Assembly: GCA_965221625.1 (NCBI GenBank)
Contig: OZ244903.1
Span: forward strand, 992,001 to 1,056,000
Direction: 5' to 3'
Origin: Bin127 sp965221625
GTDB taxonomy: Bacteria > Chloroflexota > Dehalococcoidia > Lucifugimonadales > Lucifugimonadaceae
DNA: 64,000 nt
Shown in pieces: positions 10,701-21,400 of the stretch (the first letter of the stretch is position 1; every line of letters starts with the position of its first letter). The position numbers and the translations under genes are program-made. The notes beneath the pieces were generated by a model, which ran no database searches, was not told where the DNA came from, and was given only the letters and a program-made list of their open reading frames with translations.

Positions 10701-12017
10701 TCAATCCCTGCGGAGTTGGGCAACCTAACAAACCTCGAGTGGATCAGTCTTGAATCCAACTTGCTGCGGGGAGGTATCCCTCGGCCATTAGCCGATCTGC
10801 CGAATCTGCGCAGTCTCTTTCTGTCCAACAACGCCTTGAGCGGTGCGCTGCCTGCCGGCTTCGTCAACCTCGCAGACCTCGAAACTTTGCGGCTTAACCA
10901 AACCAAGGTATGCATGCCGACAAACAACGAACCGCTCACTGATTGGTACCAAGGACTCCGCGAGCACAACCCCAACACGCTCCCCGATTGCGTTCCTCCT
11001 CGGGCACCGCGTGGACTCAAGGCAGCCGTGCACCGCGATCAAAACGCCATCGAACTGTCGTGGGATGCAGTGAACGACTTCACAATTCAACGCTGGCAGG
11101 TGCGACAGACCACGAACGGCGACGTCGGCGAGTGGGCGTACATCGCCGGAAGCGATGCAGAAACGACGTCACACTTCGTAACCGGACTGACCGGCGGCGT
11201 GACTTACACCTTCGAGATGAGGGCTGTCAATGCCACCGGGAAAGGCGATGCGTCTTCCGTGACGACCGAGTTGTTCAATCTCGATACCGACAAAGCGGCA
11301 CTGCAAGTCTTCTACCACGCCGCAGGTGCCCACCTACACCCCGACCTCCAATGGAACTTCGACCAACCCCTCGACTCGTCGTGGCACGGCGTAACCGTCG
11401 AAGGAGGCAGAGTCACCGAGTTGGCATTGCGGGGCGACGGAGCGGCCACCGACCAACTCTCACAACCACTCGTCGGCGTACTACCCGCCGATCTCGGGAA
11501 CTTGAACCGACTTGTGCGACTCGACCTCAGCTGGAACCAGTTGAGTGGTCGGATTCCTCCCGAACTCGGCAGTCTACGCAATCTCGAGTTCCTCAACCTC
11601 GCCGGCAACAACCTCGAAGGCACAATCCCAACCACGCTAGGCAATCTGACCAATCTGGTGTCGTTGCACGTGTGTTGCAACGATCTCGAAGGCACGATCC
11701 CGAGTCAGCTGCAGCACCTCTCCAATCTCGCCCGACTCGGTCTTGCCGCCAACGCATTCTCCGGACCGCTACCACCAGAGTTGGCGCGTCTGGGAAGTCT
11801 CGAGTCGCTCGATCTCGCCCACACTGAATTGAGCGACGCCATCCCATCGTCGTTAAGCAATCTCCGCAACCTGCGCTCTCTCTACGTCTACGACACCGAC
11901 CTGTGCCTGCCACCTAACGACGCCAGCCTCGCCGACTGGTACAAAGACCTCGACGAACCATTCCCGCCCGTGCTCGGCGAATGCTCAGGTACCGCAGCGA
12001 CGGCGTCTAACCGATGA
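7719..12017 (+). CDS. Secreted leucine-rich repeat / fibronectin type III protein 2
   Basis: This 1432-aa paralogue of the preceding gene starts MKKAWQRHSVISVVAAALLL, a clear signal peptide ending near SAQEDG. It has a long first block of NxLSGxIP repeats (about 8040-9060), a fibronectin type III domain, a second long block (about 9590-10890), another fibronectin domain, and a shorter third block (about 11290-11970). It ends on the cap cysteines (LCLP...LGEC) with no terminal fibronectin domain. The first fibronectin domain (about 9205-9455) is nearly identical in DNA to that at 5410-5660 in the upstream gene, so the two genes are a recent tandem duplication or exchange sequence. The frame is open to 7668, but ATG 7719 with AAGAGGACAG upstream is preferred. 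It is probably released or loosely surface-bound. Its ligand is unknown. Confidence 0.85.
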   Translation: MKKAWQRHSVISVVAAALLLAAMLVAPTHVAPASAQEDGDETRRYYLEAPPDTPPTQPTLETDKAALQALYEATNGDNWHNNSGWNFDNPVNSDWYGVTVADERVTALDLPDNNLHGDIPAQLGRLTELTLLALRHNSLSGEIPSELGNLVNLTHLSLNDNELSGVIPAALGELSDIIHLDLQANTLSGRIPPELGRLNRLSLLSLANNALSGTIPPEFGNLRIVELLHLSHNLLSGNIPEELGRLANLTILDLDNNDLGGSIPSELGNLAKLTHLDLHHNSLQGVVPSKLGNLANLNLLDLHYNDLGSAIPAELGKLTNLKFLNLSHNEFVGYIRTELGNLVNLTHLDLDGNDLSGTIPFELSTIPNLTHLDLYGNQLDGPIPWHVGDLENLTFLDLGDNEFNRDIPAGLGKLAKLQHLSLGANRLLNGPIPTELANLTAVNNLRIGGTQLCLDRTDPALVDWYSGVADRSPNQLPDCVVPAAPTYLTADVNSVPNAVVLSWDYANDPTIFRWSVRRKSDGEFGSWWGISVDDPANTTAYTIYELEPDVTYTFEVRAENTIGQGAASSVTATVPDAPHPDKAALRALYDGTNGDSWHNNTGWDFNTPINSDWYGVTTTNGRVTELNLQSNNLHGILPAQMGDLTELTNLKLGDNNIFGLIPSELGNLTDLTTLELWQNSLIGSIPAKFGNLTKLRRLVLSENYLIGSIPAELGRLKNLTELDLWGNSLHGSIPVELGELESLWKVNLSYNALSGSIPPQLGKLAKLTHLDFGINDLSGSIPPEMGRLENLSYLNLNNNRLSGEIPTELNQLEELSLLNLGENALSGVIPPEIGNLRSLTQLYLFGNSLSGSIPTALGDLDLINLFLNDNSLTGAIPSELGNLEQLTNLFMGLNRLEGAIPPELGNLQNLERLHLEDNLLSGPIPLELGKLQKLQVLLLYNNRLDGPIPVEIGNLLQLQRLRLDRNSLSGPIPPELGNLANLTGLELNSNSFTGSIPAELGNLTNLEWISLESNLLRGGIPRPLADLPNLRSLFLSNNALSGALPAGFVNLADLETLRLNQTKVCMPTNNEPLTDWYQGLREHNPNTLPDCVPPRAPRGLKAAVHRDQNAIELSWDAVNDFTIQRWQVRQTTNGDVGEWAYIAGSDAETTSHFVTGLTGGVTYTFEMRAVNATGKGDASSVTTELFNLDTDKAALQVFYHAAGAHLHPDLQWNFDQPLDSSWHGVTVEGGRVTELALRGDGAATDQLSQPLVGVLPADLGNLNRLVRLDLSWNQLSGRIPPELGSLRNLEFLNLAGNNLEGTIPTTLGNLTNLVSLHVCCNDLEGTIPSQLQHLSNLARLGLAANAFSGPLPPELARLGSLESLDLAHTELSDAIPSSLSNLRNLRSLYVYDTDLCLPPNDASLADWYKDLDEPFPPVLGECSGTAATASNR

Positions 12018-12343
12018 CGACGCAAGCGACACAATACTCGTTTATCTATGCGCGTTTAACGACGTGCAAATATGCGTGAATATCGATAATACATATGTCT
12101 ATAACGTCGTATAACACGCATTATAACGTCGATAAAACGTTGCTGACTCAGCGCGCCAAACTGAGATTGGTCACATGAACGTGCGAGACGCTAGCGCGAG
12201 AGTCGATAGACGGTGACGAACCGGAGAATCGCCTCAATCCAAAGCCAAAACCAGCACTCGGCGCTGCCGGGACCTCGGTAACCGTTGAGAGTTAATGCCC
12301 CTCCGAACGGGCCAAGCGACGATACGGAATCAAATACAGAGAC
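12018..12343. promoter_or_regulatory. AT-rich intergenic region with 22-base-spaced direct repeats
   Basis: The first 130 bases after the second repeat gene are far richer in A/T than the surroundings. Two direct repeats of the form TATAACGTCG(T)ATAAnACG lie at 12100-12118 and 12122-12139, 22 bases (two helical turns) apart. Such spacing is typical of protein-binding sites, but no regulator is known. From 12180 to 12340 nothing recognisable is seen before the promoter at 12344. Confidence 0.35.
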
Positions 12344-12371
12344 TTGACATATGCAAATAAATCGCTATACT
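12344..12371 (+). promoter_or_regulatory. Sigma-70-type promoter of third LRR gene
   Basis: TTGACA (12344-12349), a 16-base A/T-rich spacer and TATACT (12366-12371) form a near-consensus housekeeping promoter. The fourth repeat gene has the same -35, the same spacer length and the same -10 followed by G (23782-23809). Because this promoter overlaps the ATG at 12351, translation must begin further down, at 12462. Confidence 0.75.
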
Positions 12372-12403
12372 GCATGCATCAGCAACCGTAGCCCATACGT
12401 GGA

Positions 12404-12424
12404 ACGTCGGTCAGATACCGACGT
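12404..12424 (+). promoter_or_regulatory. 5' leader hairpin of third LRR gene
   Basis: ACGTCGGT (12404-12411) and ACCGACGT (12417-12424) are perfect inverted repeats around a five-base loop. The core begins exactly 40 bases after the first base of the -10 element, as does a similar hairpin in front of the fourth repeat gene. It lies between the predicted transcription start and the ATG at 12462. Confidence 0.45.
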
Positions 12425-12461
12425 AAATCGCAAGTCCGGAATCGATCTCAAAGCCAAACCC

Positions 12462-15400
12462 ATGAGCATCACAAATCTAACTCCATCGACATGCTTCAGC
12501 GCAGGTTTCACCAGAACCGCCTTAACCGCTGTCATCGCCCTCGCGCTGACACTCGCCGTAATCGCCGGATCAAGCCTCGCCACCCCCGCCTCCGCACAAA
12601 CCGGCAACGACCCCAACAACGCCGCCGACACCCCAACCCCTTCCGCCACCGACACACCCACGCCGACGGCTACCGAAGTACCCACAGAAACACCAACCGC
12701 GACTCCATTACCAACCGACACGCCGACGTCTACACCGACACCTGAACCAACGGGAGTACCCACCGAAACACCAACCGCGACTCCATTACCAACCGACGCG
12801 CCGACGTCTACACCGACACCTGAACCAACGGGAGTACCCACCGAAACACCAACCGCGACTCCATTACCAACCGACACGCCGACGTCTACACCGACACCTG
12901 AACCAACGGGAGTACCCACCGAAACACCAACCGCGACTCCATTACCAACCGACACGCCGACGTCTACACCGACACCTGAACCAACGGGAGTACCCACCGA
13001 AACACCAACCGCGACTCCATTACCAACCGACACGCCGACGTCTACACCGACACCTGAACCAACGGGAGTACCCACCGAAACACCAACCGCGACGCCATTA
13101 CCGACCGACACGCCCACGCCGACGGCTACACCGACACCTGAGCCAACCGAAGCTCCCACCGAAACACCAACCGCCACACCCACACCGACCGCCACACCCG
13201 CGCCAACCGGGGTTGCTACTCCCACGGCGACGCCTGATTCATCGTCTTCTCCGACCGCAACTCCTACGCCTACGGCTACCCCAGATCCATCGGCATCTGC
13301 AAATCCGACTCCAACGCCTACCGCCACGCCGTTACCAACCGACACCCCAACGGCGACGCCCACGGCAACGCCGACCCCATCACCGACAGCAACCCCAACT
13401 CCCACACCGACACCCGTCCGCAACCTCGACACCGACAAAGCCGCCCTGCAAGCCCTCTACAACGCTACCGACGGCGACAACTGGACCAACAAAACCGGCT
13501 GGGACTTCGACCAAACGCTCACTTCGTCGTGGTACGGGGTAACCGTCACCAACGGGAGAGTCACCAGGTTAGTTCTGACGGGTGCAAGCTCTGGAAATCG
13601 TGGTGGTTTAGACGGTGAGTTGCCCGACGAAATCGGTAATCTCGATCAACTCTCGAATCTAAGTCTACAGTCTAACTCGTTGAGTGGTTCGATCCCCTCG
13701 GAGTTGGGCAAACTCGCAAACCTGACTTACCTGTCGCTATATGACAACTCGTTGAGCGGATCAATCCCCCCGGAGTTGGGTGACCTCGCAAACCTGACTA
13801 CTCTCTTCCTTGACACCAATTCGTTAAGCGGACCGATCCCATCTGAGTTGAGCGACCTCACCAAACTCAATTCGTTTTGGGTGATGGATACCAAGGTGTG
13901 CCTACCTTCTAATGCCACCGCGTTGAATGTGTGGTACGTAGGCATTGGTGATCGCAGACCAATCTCGCTCCCCGACTGTGTTTCCCCCGCCGCACCTACT
14001 TCATTGGCCGCTGCGGATGTGCAGTCGTTTCCGAACGCCGTTACGCTTTCTTGGGATGCCGCGGACAACTCGACGATTGAGCACTGGCAAGTGCGATGGA
14101 AGACGGATGGCGATTTCGGGGATTGGACGGATGTGCCGGATAGCGATGAAGATACGACCTCGCACACAGTCACGGGGTTGACGACCGGCGTGTCCCACAC
14201 GTTCGAGGTACGTGCGGTGAACGCAATCGGTGACGGAGCCGCGTCGTCAACAGTCGCAACACCACCGGGTCACTCCTTGGTTACCGACAAGGCCGCGCTA
14301 CAAGCTCTCTACAACGCCACCGACGGCGTCAACTGGACCAACAAAACCGGCTGGGACTTTTCGCAACCGCTGACTTCGTCATGGCACGGTGTCACCGTGA
14401 TCGGCGGAAGAGTGACCGAGTTGAATCTTTCTGGCCAAGTCAGTAATGGCACTCTAAGTAGAGGTGGCCTATCTGGAACTTTGCCTGTCGAGATTGGCAA
14501 CCTTAATCAACTCACTCGACTGGACCTCTCATTCAGCTCTTTGAGCGGCTCAATTCCCTCGGGTCTGGGTGATCTCACGAATCTCGAGCGTTTGGACCTT
14601 TCGTTCAATTCTCTGAGCGGCTCGATACCCTCGGAGCTGGACGACCTCGCTAACCTCGAGAGTCTCATCCTTTCATCTAATTCATTGAGCGGCTCAATTC
14701 CCACGGGTCTGGGTGATCTCACGAATCTCGAGCGTTTGGACCTTTCATCTAATTCATTGAGTGGTTCAATCCCGACGGAGTTGGGTAGTCTCTCGGCCCT
14801 CGAGCGTTTGGACCTTTCATCTAATTCATTGAGTGGTTCAATCCCGACGGAGTTGGGTAGTCTCTCGGCCCTCGAGCGTTTGGACCTTTCATCTAATTCA
14901 TTGAGTGGTTCAATCCCGACGGAGTTGGGTAGTCTCTCGGCCCTTGAGCGTTTGGACCTGTCATCTAATTCATTGAGTGGTTCAATCCCGACGGAGCTGG
15001 ATGGTCTCTCGGCCCTTGAGCGTTTAGATTTGTCTGGCAATTCTCTGGGCGGCTCAATCCCGGCGGGGTTGGGTGATCTCTTGGCCCTTGAGCGTTTGGA
15101 CCTAGCTGCTAACTCTTTGAGCGGATCAATTCCCACGGAGTTGGGTGATCTCGCGAACCTCACAACGTTAGATCTTTCTTCCAATTCATTGAGTGGTTCA
15201 ACTCCCGCGGAATTGGGCGAACTTTCGAAACTCGAGATCTTGAACGTTTCATCTAATTCTTTGAGTGGCTCAATTCCCTCGGAGTTGGGTGACCTTTCAA
15301 AACTCGAGATTTTGAACTTTTCGTCTAATTCTTTGAGTGGCTCAATTCCCTCGAAATTGGGTCAACTTTCGATGCTCGCGCGGTTGGACTTGTCGTTCAA

Positions 15401-18400
15401 TTCTTTGAGCGGCTCGATGCCCTCGGAGTTGGGTGACCTTTCGATGCTCGCGCGGTTGGACTTGTCGTTCAATTCTTTGAGCGGCACAATCCCCTCGGAC
15501 TTTTTTAATCTCCGGGGGAACCTGGTGGGGTTGGACTTATCTTCCAACTATTTGAGAGGCCCAATCGCCTCGACGTTGGGTTATCTCGGGTATTTTCGTG
15601 TAAACGACACCAAGCTGTGTCTACCATCGACGTGGCCAGTAAAGTCGTGGTACCAGGGTATCGGTCAACGTAGCCCTCACTCACTCCCAGATTGCGTTGT
15701 GCCTGTTGCGCCATCATCCCTTGCCGCGGACGTGCAATCTGCGACGAATGCTGTGGTGCTTTCTTGGGATGACGCGGATAACGTCTCGATTGAACGTTGG
15801 CAGGTGCGTTGGAAGACGGATGGCGACTTCGGCGATTGGACCGATGTGCCCGAGAGCGATGAGAACACAACCTCGCACACCGTCGACGGTTTGACTCCCG
15901 GCGTATCCCACACGTTCGAGGTGCGAGCGGTGAATGCCACCGGCAACGGTGACGCATCGTCTGTGACCACGACGCTTGAGAACGCCAATTTGACTACCGA
16001 CAAAGCGGCCCTTAAGGCTCTCTACAACGCCACCAACGGCGACAACTGGACCAACAACACCGGTTGGGACTTCACGCAACCGCTCACTTCTTCATGGCAC
16101 GGCGTAACCGTCGCCAACGGCAGGGTGACCGAACTGGATCTATCCGGCGAAAACATAGATGGCACCGTAAATCGAGGCGGATTGTCGGGATCTTTGCCTG
16201 TCGAACTCGGCAACCTTGATCAACTCACTCGGTTGGACCTTTCGAACAATGGGCTGAAGGGTTCAATCCCCTCGGAGTTGGGCGACCTATCGAACCTCAA
16301 CGTATTGAACCTTTCTTCAAATCTTTTCGGCGGCTCGATCCCTGCGGAGTTGGGTGATCTCTCGAACCTCAACGTATTGGACCTTTCTTCAACTCTTTTG
16401 AGTGGCACGATCCCTGCGGAGTTGGGTGATCTCTCGAACCTCAAGATTGTGAACCTTTTCGGCAATTCGTTGAACGGTTCAATCCCGACGGAGTTTGGTG
16501 ATCTCTCGCGCCTCGAGAGTTTGGTCCTTCGTGCCAACTCTTTGAGCGGTTCAATCCCGACGGAGTTTGGTGATCTCTCAGAACTAAAGACATTGGACCT
16601 TTCATACAATCGGTTGAGCGGTTCAATCCCGACGGAGTTTGGTGATCTCTCGCGCCTCGAGAGTTTGGTCCTTCGTCGCAACTCTTTGGTCGGCTCGATT
16701 CCCTCGGAGTTAGGTAAGCTCTCGAACCTCGAGAGTTTGGACCTTTATAGCAACGATTTGAGCGGTTCAATCCCTGCTGAGTTAGGTGATCTCTCGGACC
16801 TCAAGTTGTTGGACCTGTCTTTCAACGATTTGAGCGGTTCAATCCCTCCGGAGTTGGGTGATCTCTCGCGCCTCGGGAGTTTGGACCTTCATGTCAACGA
16901 TTTGAGCGGTTCAATCCCCTCGGAGTTAGGTAAGCTCTCGAACCTCGAGAGTCTGAGCCTTTCTGGCAATTCCTTGAGTGGTTCAATCCCTTCGGAGTTG
17001 GGTGATCTCTCGAGCCTCGAGAGTCTGAGTCTTTCTAACAATTCCCTGAGTGGTTCAATCCCATCGGCACTGGGTTATCTTTCGAAACTTGAACGGTTAT
17101 ACCTACAGTACAACTACAGATTGAGTGGCTCAATCCCCTCGAGGTTGAGTGATCTATCGAAACTCGAGCAGATTTCAGTTGACGGTACCAAGGTGTGTTT
17201 ACCGTTGAACGACAGCACATTAACGACTTGGTTCGGGAGCATCAAACAACGTAAACCTGTCTCACTCCCATATTGCGTCCTACCTGTCGCGCCGATAGCA
17301 CTCCAGGCACACGTCCAACGGATACCGGAAGCCGTCGTGCTGTCTTGGGTCGCCGCGGATGACATCACGAGGGAGGGTTGGCAGTTGCGATGGAAGACGG
17401 ATGGCGGATTCGGCGATTGGTCGGATATCTTGGCGAGGGGCCACCGGAAAACGAGGTCGCATACGGTCGGCGGGTTGGCGGTTAGTGTCTCGCACACGTT
17501 CGAGGTTCGTGCTGTCAACGCGACGGGTTACGGTGTCGCATCCTCCGTGACTGCGACGCCTCAGGATGCCAGCTTGGCGACCGACAAGTCCGCCCTATTT
17601 TACGCCGACTGGACCAAGAGCTGGCGTTGGCCCTTCTCAACACCGCTAGATTCGTCATGGTATGGCGTCACCGTTGACAACGACAGATTGACCGAACTGG
17701 ATCTATCCGGCGACATGACAAATGGCACCGTTAATCGAGGTGGTTTGTCAGGTTCTTTGCCTGTTGAACTCGGCAACCTTGATCAGCTCACTCGACTAGT
17801 CCTCTCTTACAATCGCTTGAGCGGTTCAATCCCCTCGGAGTTGGGTGACCTTTCGAACCTTGAGCGATTGGCACTTTCTGGCAACTATCTGAGCGGTTCA
17901 ATCCCCGCGCTGGGTGACCTCTCGGACCTCAAGGTGTTGGACCTTTCTTCCAATTCTCTGAGCGGTTCAATCCCCACGGAGTTGGGCGATCTTTCGAACC
18001 TCGAAAGTTTGGTACTTTCTGGTAATTCATTGAGCGGTTCAATCCCCACGGAGTTGGGCGATCTCTCGAACCTTGAACGGTTGGCACTTTCTGGTAATTC
18101 ATTGAGCGGTTCAATCCCCACGGAGTTGGGCGATCTCTCGAAGCTCGAGAGTTTAGACCTTTCAGGCAACTCATTAAACGGTTCGATTCCCTCGTGGTTG
18201 GGTGATCTGTCGAATCTCAAGGAATTGAATCTTTCTGGCACTTCGTTGGTCGGCTCAATCCCCACGGAGTTGGATGGTCTCTCGAAGCTCGAGAGTTTGG
18301 ACCTTTCAGGCAATTCATTGAATGGTTCGATTCCCTCGTGGTTGGGTGATCTGTCGAATCTCAAGGAATTGAATCTTTCTGGCACTTCGTTGGTCGGCTC

Positions 18401-21400
18401 AATCCCCACGGAGTTGGATGGTCTCTCGAATCTCGAGAGTTTGGACCTTTCAGGCAATTCATTGAATGGTTCGATTCCCTCGTGGTTGGGTGATCTGTCG
18501 AATCTCAAGGAATTGAATCTTTCAGGCACTTCGTTGAGCGGTTCAATCCCAACGGATTTTGATGATCTCTCGAATCTCAACTACTTCTATGTAGACTCCC
18601 CGGTGTGTTTACCGACGAACGACGCCTCTTTAACGACGTGGTACGGCAACATCGAAGAGCGTAACCCGTCCCCACTCCCAGATTGCATCCCGCCAGCAGC
18701 ACCGACATCACTCTCCGCGGACGTGCAGTCTGCGGCGAATTCGGTTACGTTGTCGTGGACCTCGGCTGATGACGATACGATCGAACGATGGCAGTCACGG
18801 TGGAAGACTGATGGCGAGTTCGGAGATTGGATGGACGTTCCGCAAAGCGATGCGGATACGACTTCGCACACGGTCACTGGGTTGACGTCCAACATATTGC
18901 ACACGTTCGAGGTGCGTGCCGTGAACGCTACGGGCAACGGTGCCGCATCGTCAGCAACTGCGACACCGGAGCCAGGCACGTACTACGACACCGACGACGA
19001 CGGCTTGATCGAAATCTCGAACTTGGCGCAATTGAACGCGATTCGCTGGGATGTCGATGGCGACGGTGCGGTCATCGATGCGAGTGACTCCATAAGATAT
19101 TCGATTGCATTCCCTGACGCTAAACCAGGAATGGGATGTCCGTCTACTGGTTGCAAGGGATACGAGCTCAAAGTCGATCTCGACTTCGATACCAACGGCG
19201 ACGGCATGACGAACCAACCGATGCCGAAAGACGGCACGACCGGCTGCGTGGTGGACACCAATGGCAAGTGGCCCAACGACCACGCCGACTGCGACTACGA
19301 CGACTACTGGAACAACGGCAACGGCTGGGAGCAGATCGGTTGGAGCGACAACAAGTTCGCAACAACTTTCGATGGCAACGGGCACACGATCAGCAATCTC
19401 TACGTCAATCGCGATGCGAGCACCCGAGGTGCGTATGCGGCGTTATTCGCAAACACCGATACCGCAAGTGTGATCAAGAATGTCGGACTCGTCGACGTCG
19501 ACATCACGGGTTCGCAATCCGACACAGGTGCGATAGCAGGACTTCTCAGAGGCACTCTAAGCAACAGTTTCGCCACTGGCGAGGTCGAAGGCGTGACCTA
19601 TGTTGGCGGTTTGGTGGGGCAACTCGTGGGAACTATCACCGGCAGCTACGCGATGGTGGATGCGGATGGCGATCGCGATGTTGGCGGATTGGTCGGACGC
19701 ACGAACCGAGGAACGGTGGCGAGTAGCTACGCCACTGGCAAAGTGGAAGGTGACGACAATATCGGCGGCTTGGTGGGGTACCACGGTGGGGTGATCACCA
19801 ACAGTTACTCCATAGGTGTCGTCGTTGGCACATCAGATCCGGTCGATGACACATCGGACGTCGGTGGCTTGGTTGGGTATAACTTCCAATCTTCGCCCAT
19901 AAATGACAGTTACTGGTATCCAAAGACCAGCCATCAAAATGGTGGCAATGGCAAGACGACGTCTGAACTGAAGACACCGACGGATGCTTCCGGCATCTTC
20001 GCGAAATGGGGCGGCGATGACTCGCCGTGGGACTTCGGTACTCCCGGACAGTATCCCGCATTGAAGGCGGACTGGGATGGTGACGAAGTTCCGACGGTTG
20101 AGGAGTTCGGCGAACAACGCACGAATGCTGCACCTACGGTTGCGAATGAGATCGAAGATAAGTCGGTAGAGCGTGGCAAGTCGTTGACGATTTCGCTCGA
20201 AGCCGACGATGCGCCGGTGTTCACCGACGAAGACCTCGAAGAAATCACATTCAGTGCGGAGTCGACGAATACAACCGTTGCCACTGTCGCGATTTCGGAC
20301 AGCGCGCTGACGGTTACGGGGAAAGAACTCGGAACATCGGACGTAACCGTAACCGCGACGGACGCACGAGGGAAGTCGACAACCGACACCTTCACGGTAA
20401 CCGTAACGTTGCAAGACTACGACGATGACGACAACGGTCTGATCGAGATTTCCAATCTGGCGCAGCTCAACGCAATACGTTGGGATCTAGACGGCGATGC
20501 TGCGGTCGACGACGATGGCGATCCCCAAGCATACGCGGCTGCCTTCCCTGACGCTCAGACAGGCATGGGATGTGGGAATGATGATGGCTGCTTCGGGTAC
20601 GAGCTGACCGTCGATCTCGACTTCGATACGAACGCAGACGGGACGTCAACCCAGCCAAAACCGAAAGACGGCACGACGGGGTGTGTAGCCGATGCTGACG
20701 GCAAGTGGCCTAACGACCACGCCGACTGCGACTACGACGACTACTGGAACGACGGTGAAGGCTGGTTGCCGATTGGCCATTACACCGGTCCGTATAGCGG
20801 TACATTTGATGGCAACGCTCACGTCATCAACAACCTCCACATCCTACGAGACTTTACGCGTCTCGGTCTATTCACTGGATTGAGCGGGGCGGTCAGAGAC
20901 GTTGGCTTCACAAATGCTGATGTGAGGAATCCATCACAAACATCGGGTTTTGGTGCGAACGCAACCGCCGCCACATCAGGTGCAACGGCATCGTCCTCAG
21001 TAACGCCTTTGAGCGATACAGCCGGCATTGGCATACTTGCCGGTACGAGCAGCGGCACGATATCGACCAGTTACGCCTCAGGTGTGGTCGGTGGGGACGT
21101 AGGCACAACGGGCGCGGGTTTGCTTGTGGGATACAACAGTGGCACAATCTCGAAGAGTTTTACCAACGGCGCGGTTCTTCATAAGGGAGTTGCTGGTGGT
21201 CTGGTAGGTATTGACGTTGGAGGCACTATCAGCAACACCTATTCGGTCGGTAGTGTGGAAGGGAACTCAAGCGGAGGTCTGATCGGAGAGACGACCTCTA
21301 CCTCAATCACTGATAGCTATGCGACTGGTCTGGTCAAGGCTAGACGGGACCGTGATGCCGGAGGATTGGTTTCCTACAACATCGGTGGTTCAGCATCGTA

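Noticed and set aside
12365..13438. Minus-strand 357-codon frame rich in Gly and Val, opposite the Thr/Pro minisatellite
   Set aside because: It is the antisense shadow of the repeated Thr/Pro codons; it has no independent start signal and no family resemblance.
14741..15028. Regularly spaced repeats that might suggest a CRISPR array
   Set aside because: Units are contiguous 72-bp in-frame coding repeats with no unique spacers and no cas genes nearby.
14507..18580. Several long minus-strand frames (for example 14507-15184, 17885-18580) with regular repeats
   Set aside because: They mirror the leucine-rich repeat codons on the other strand; regularity comes from the plus-strand repeats.
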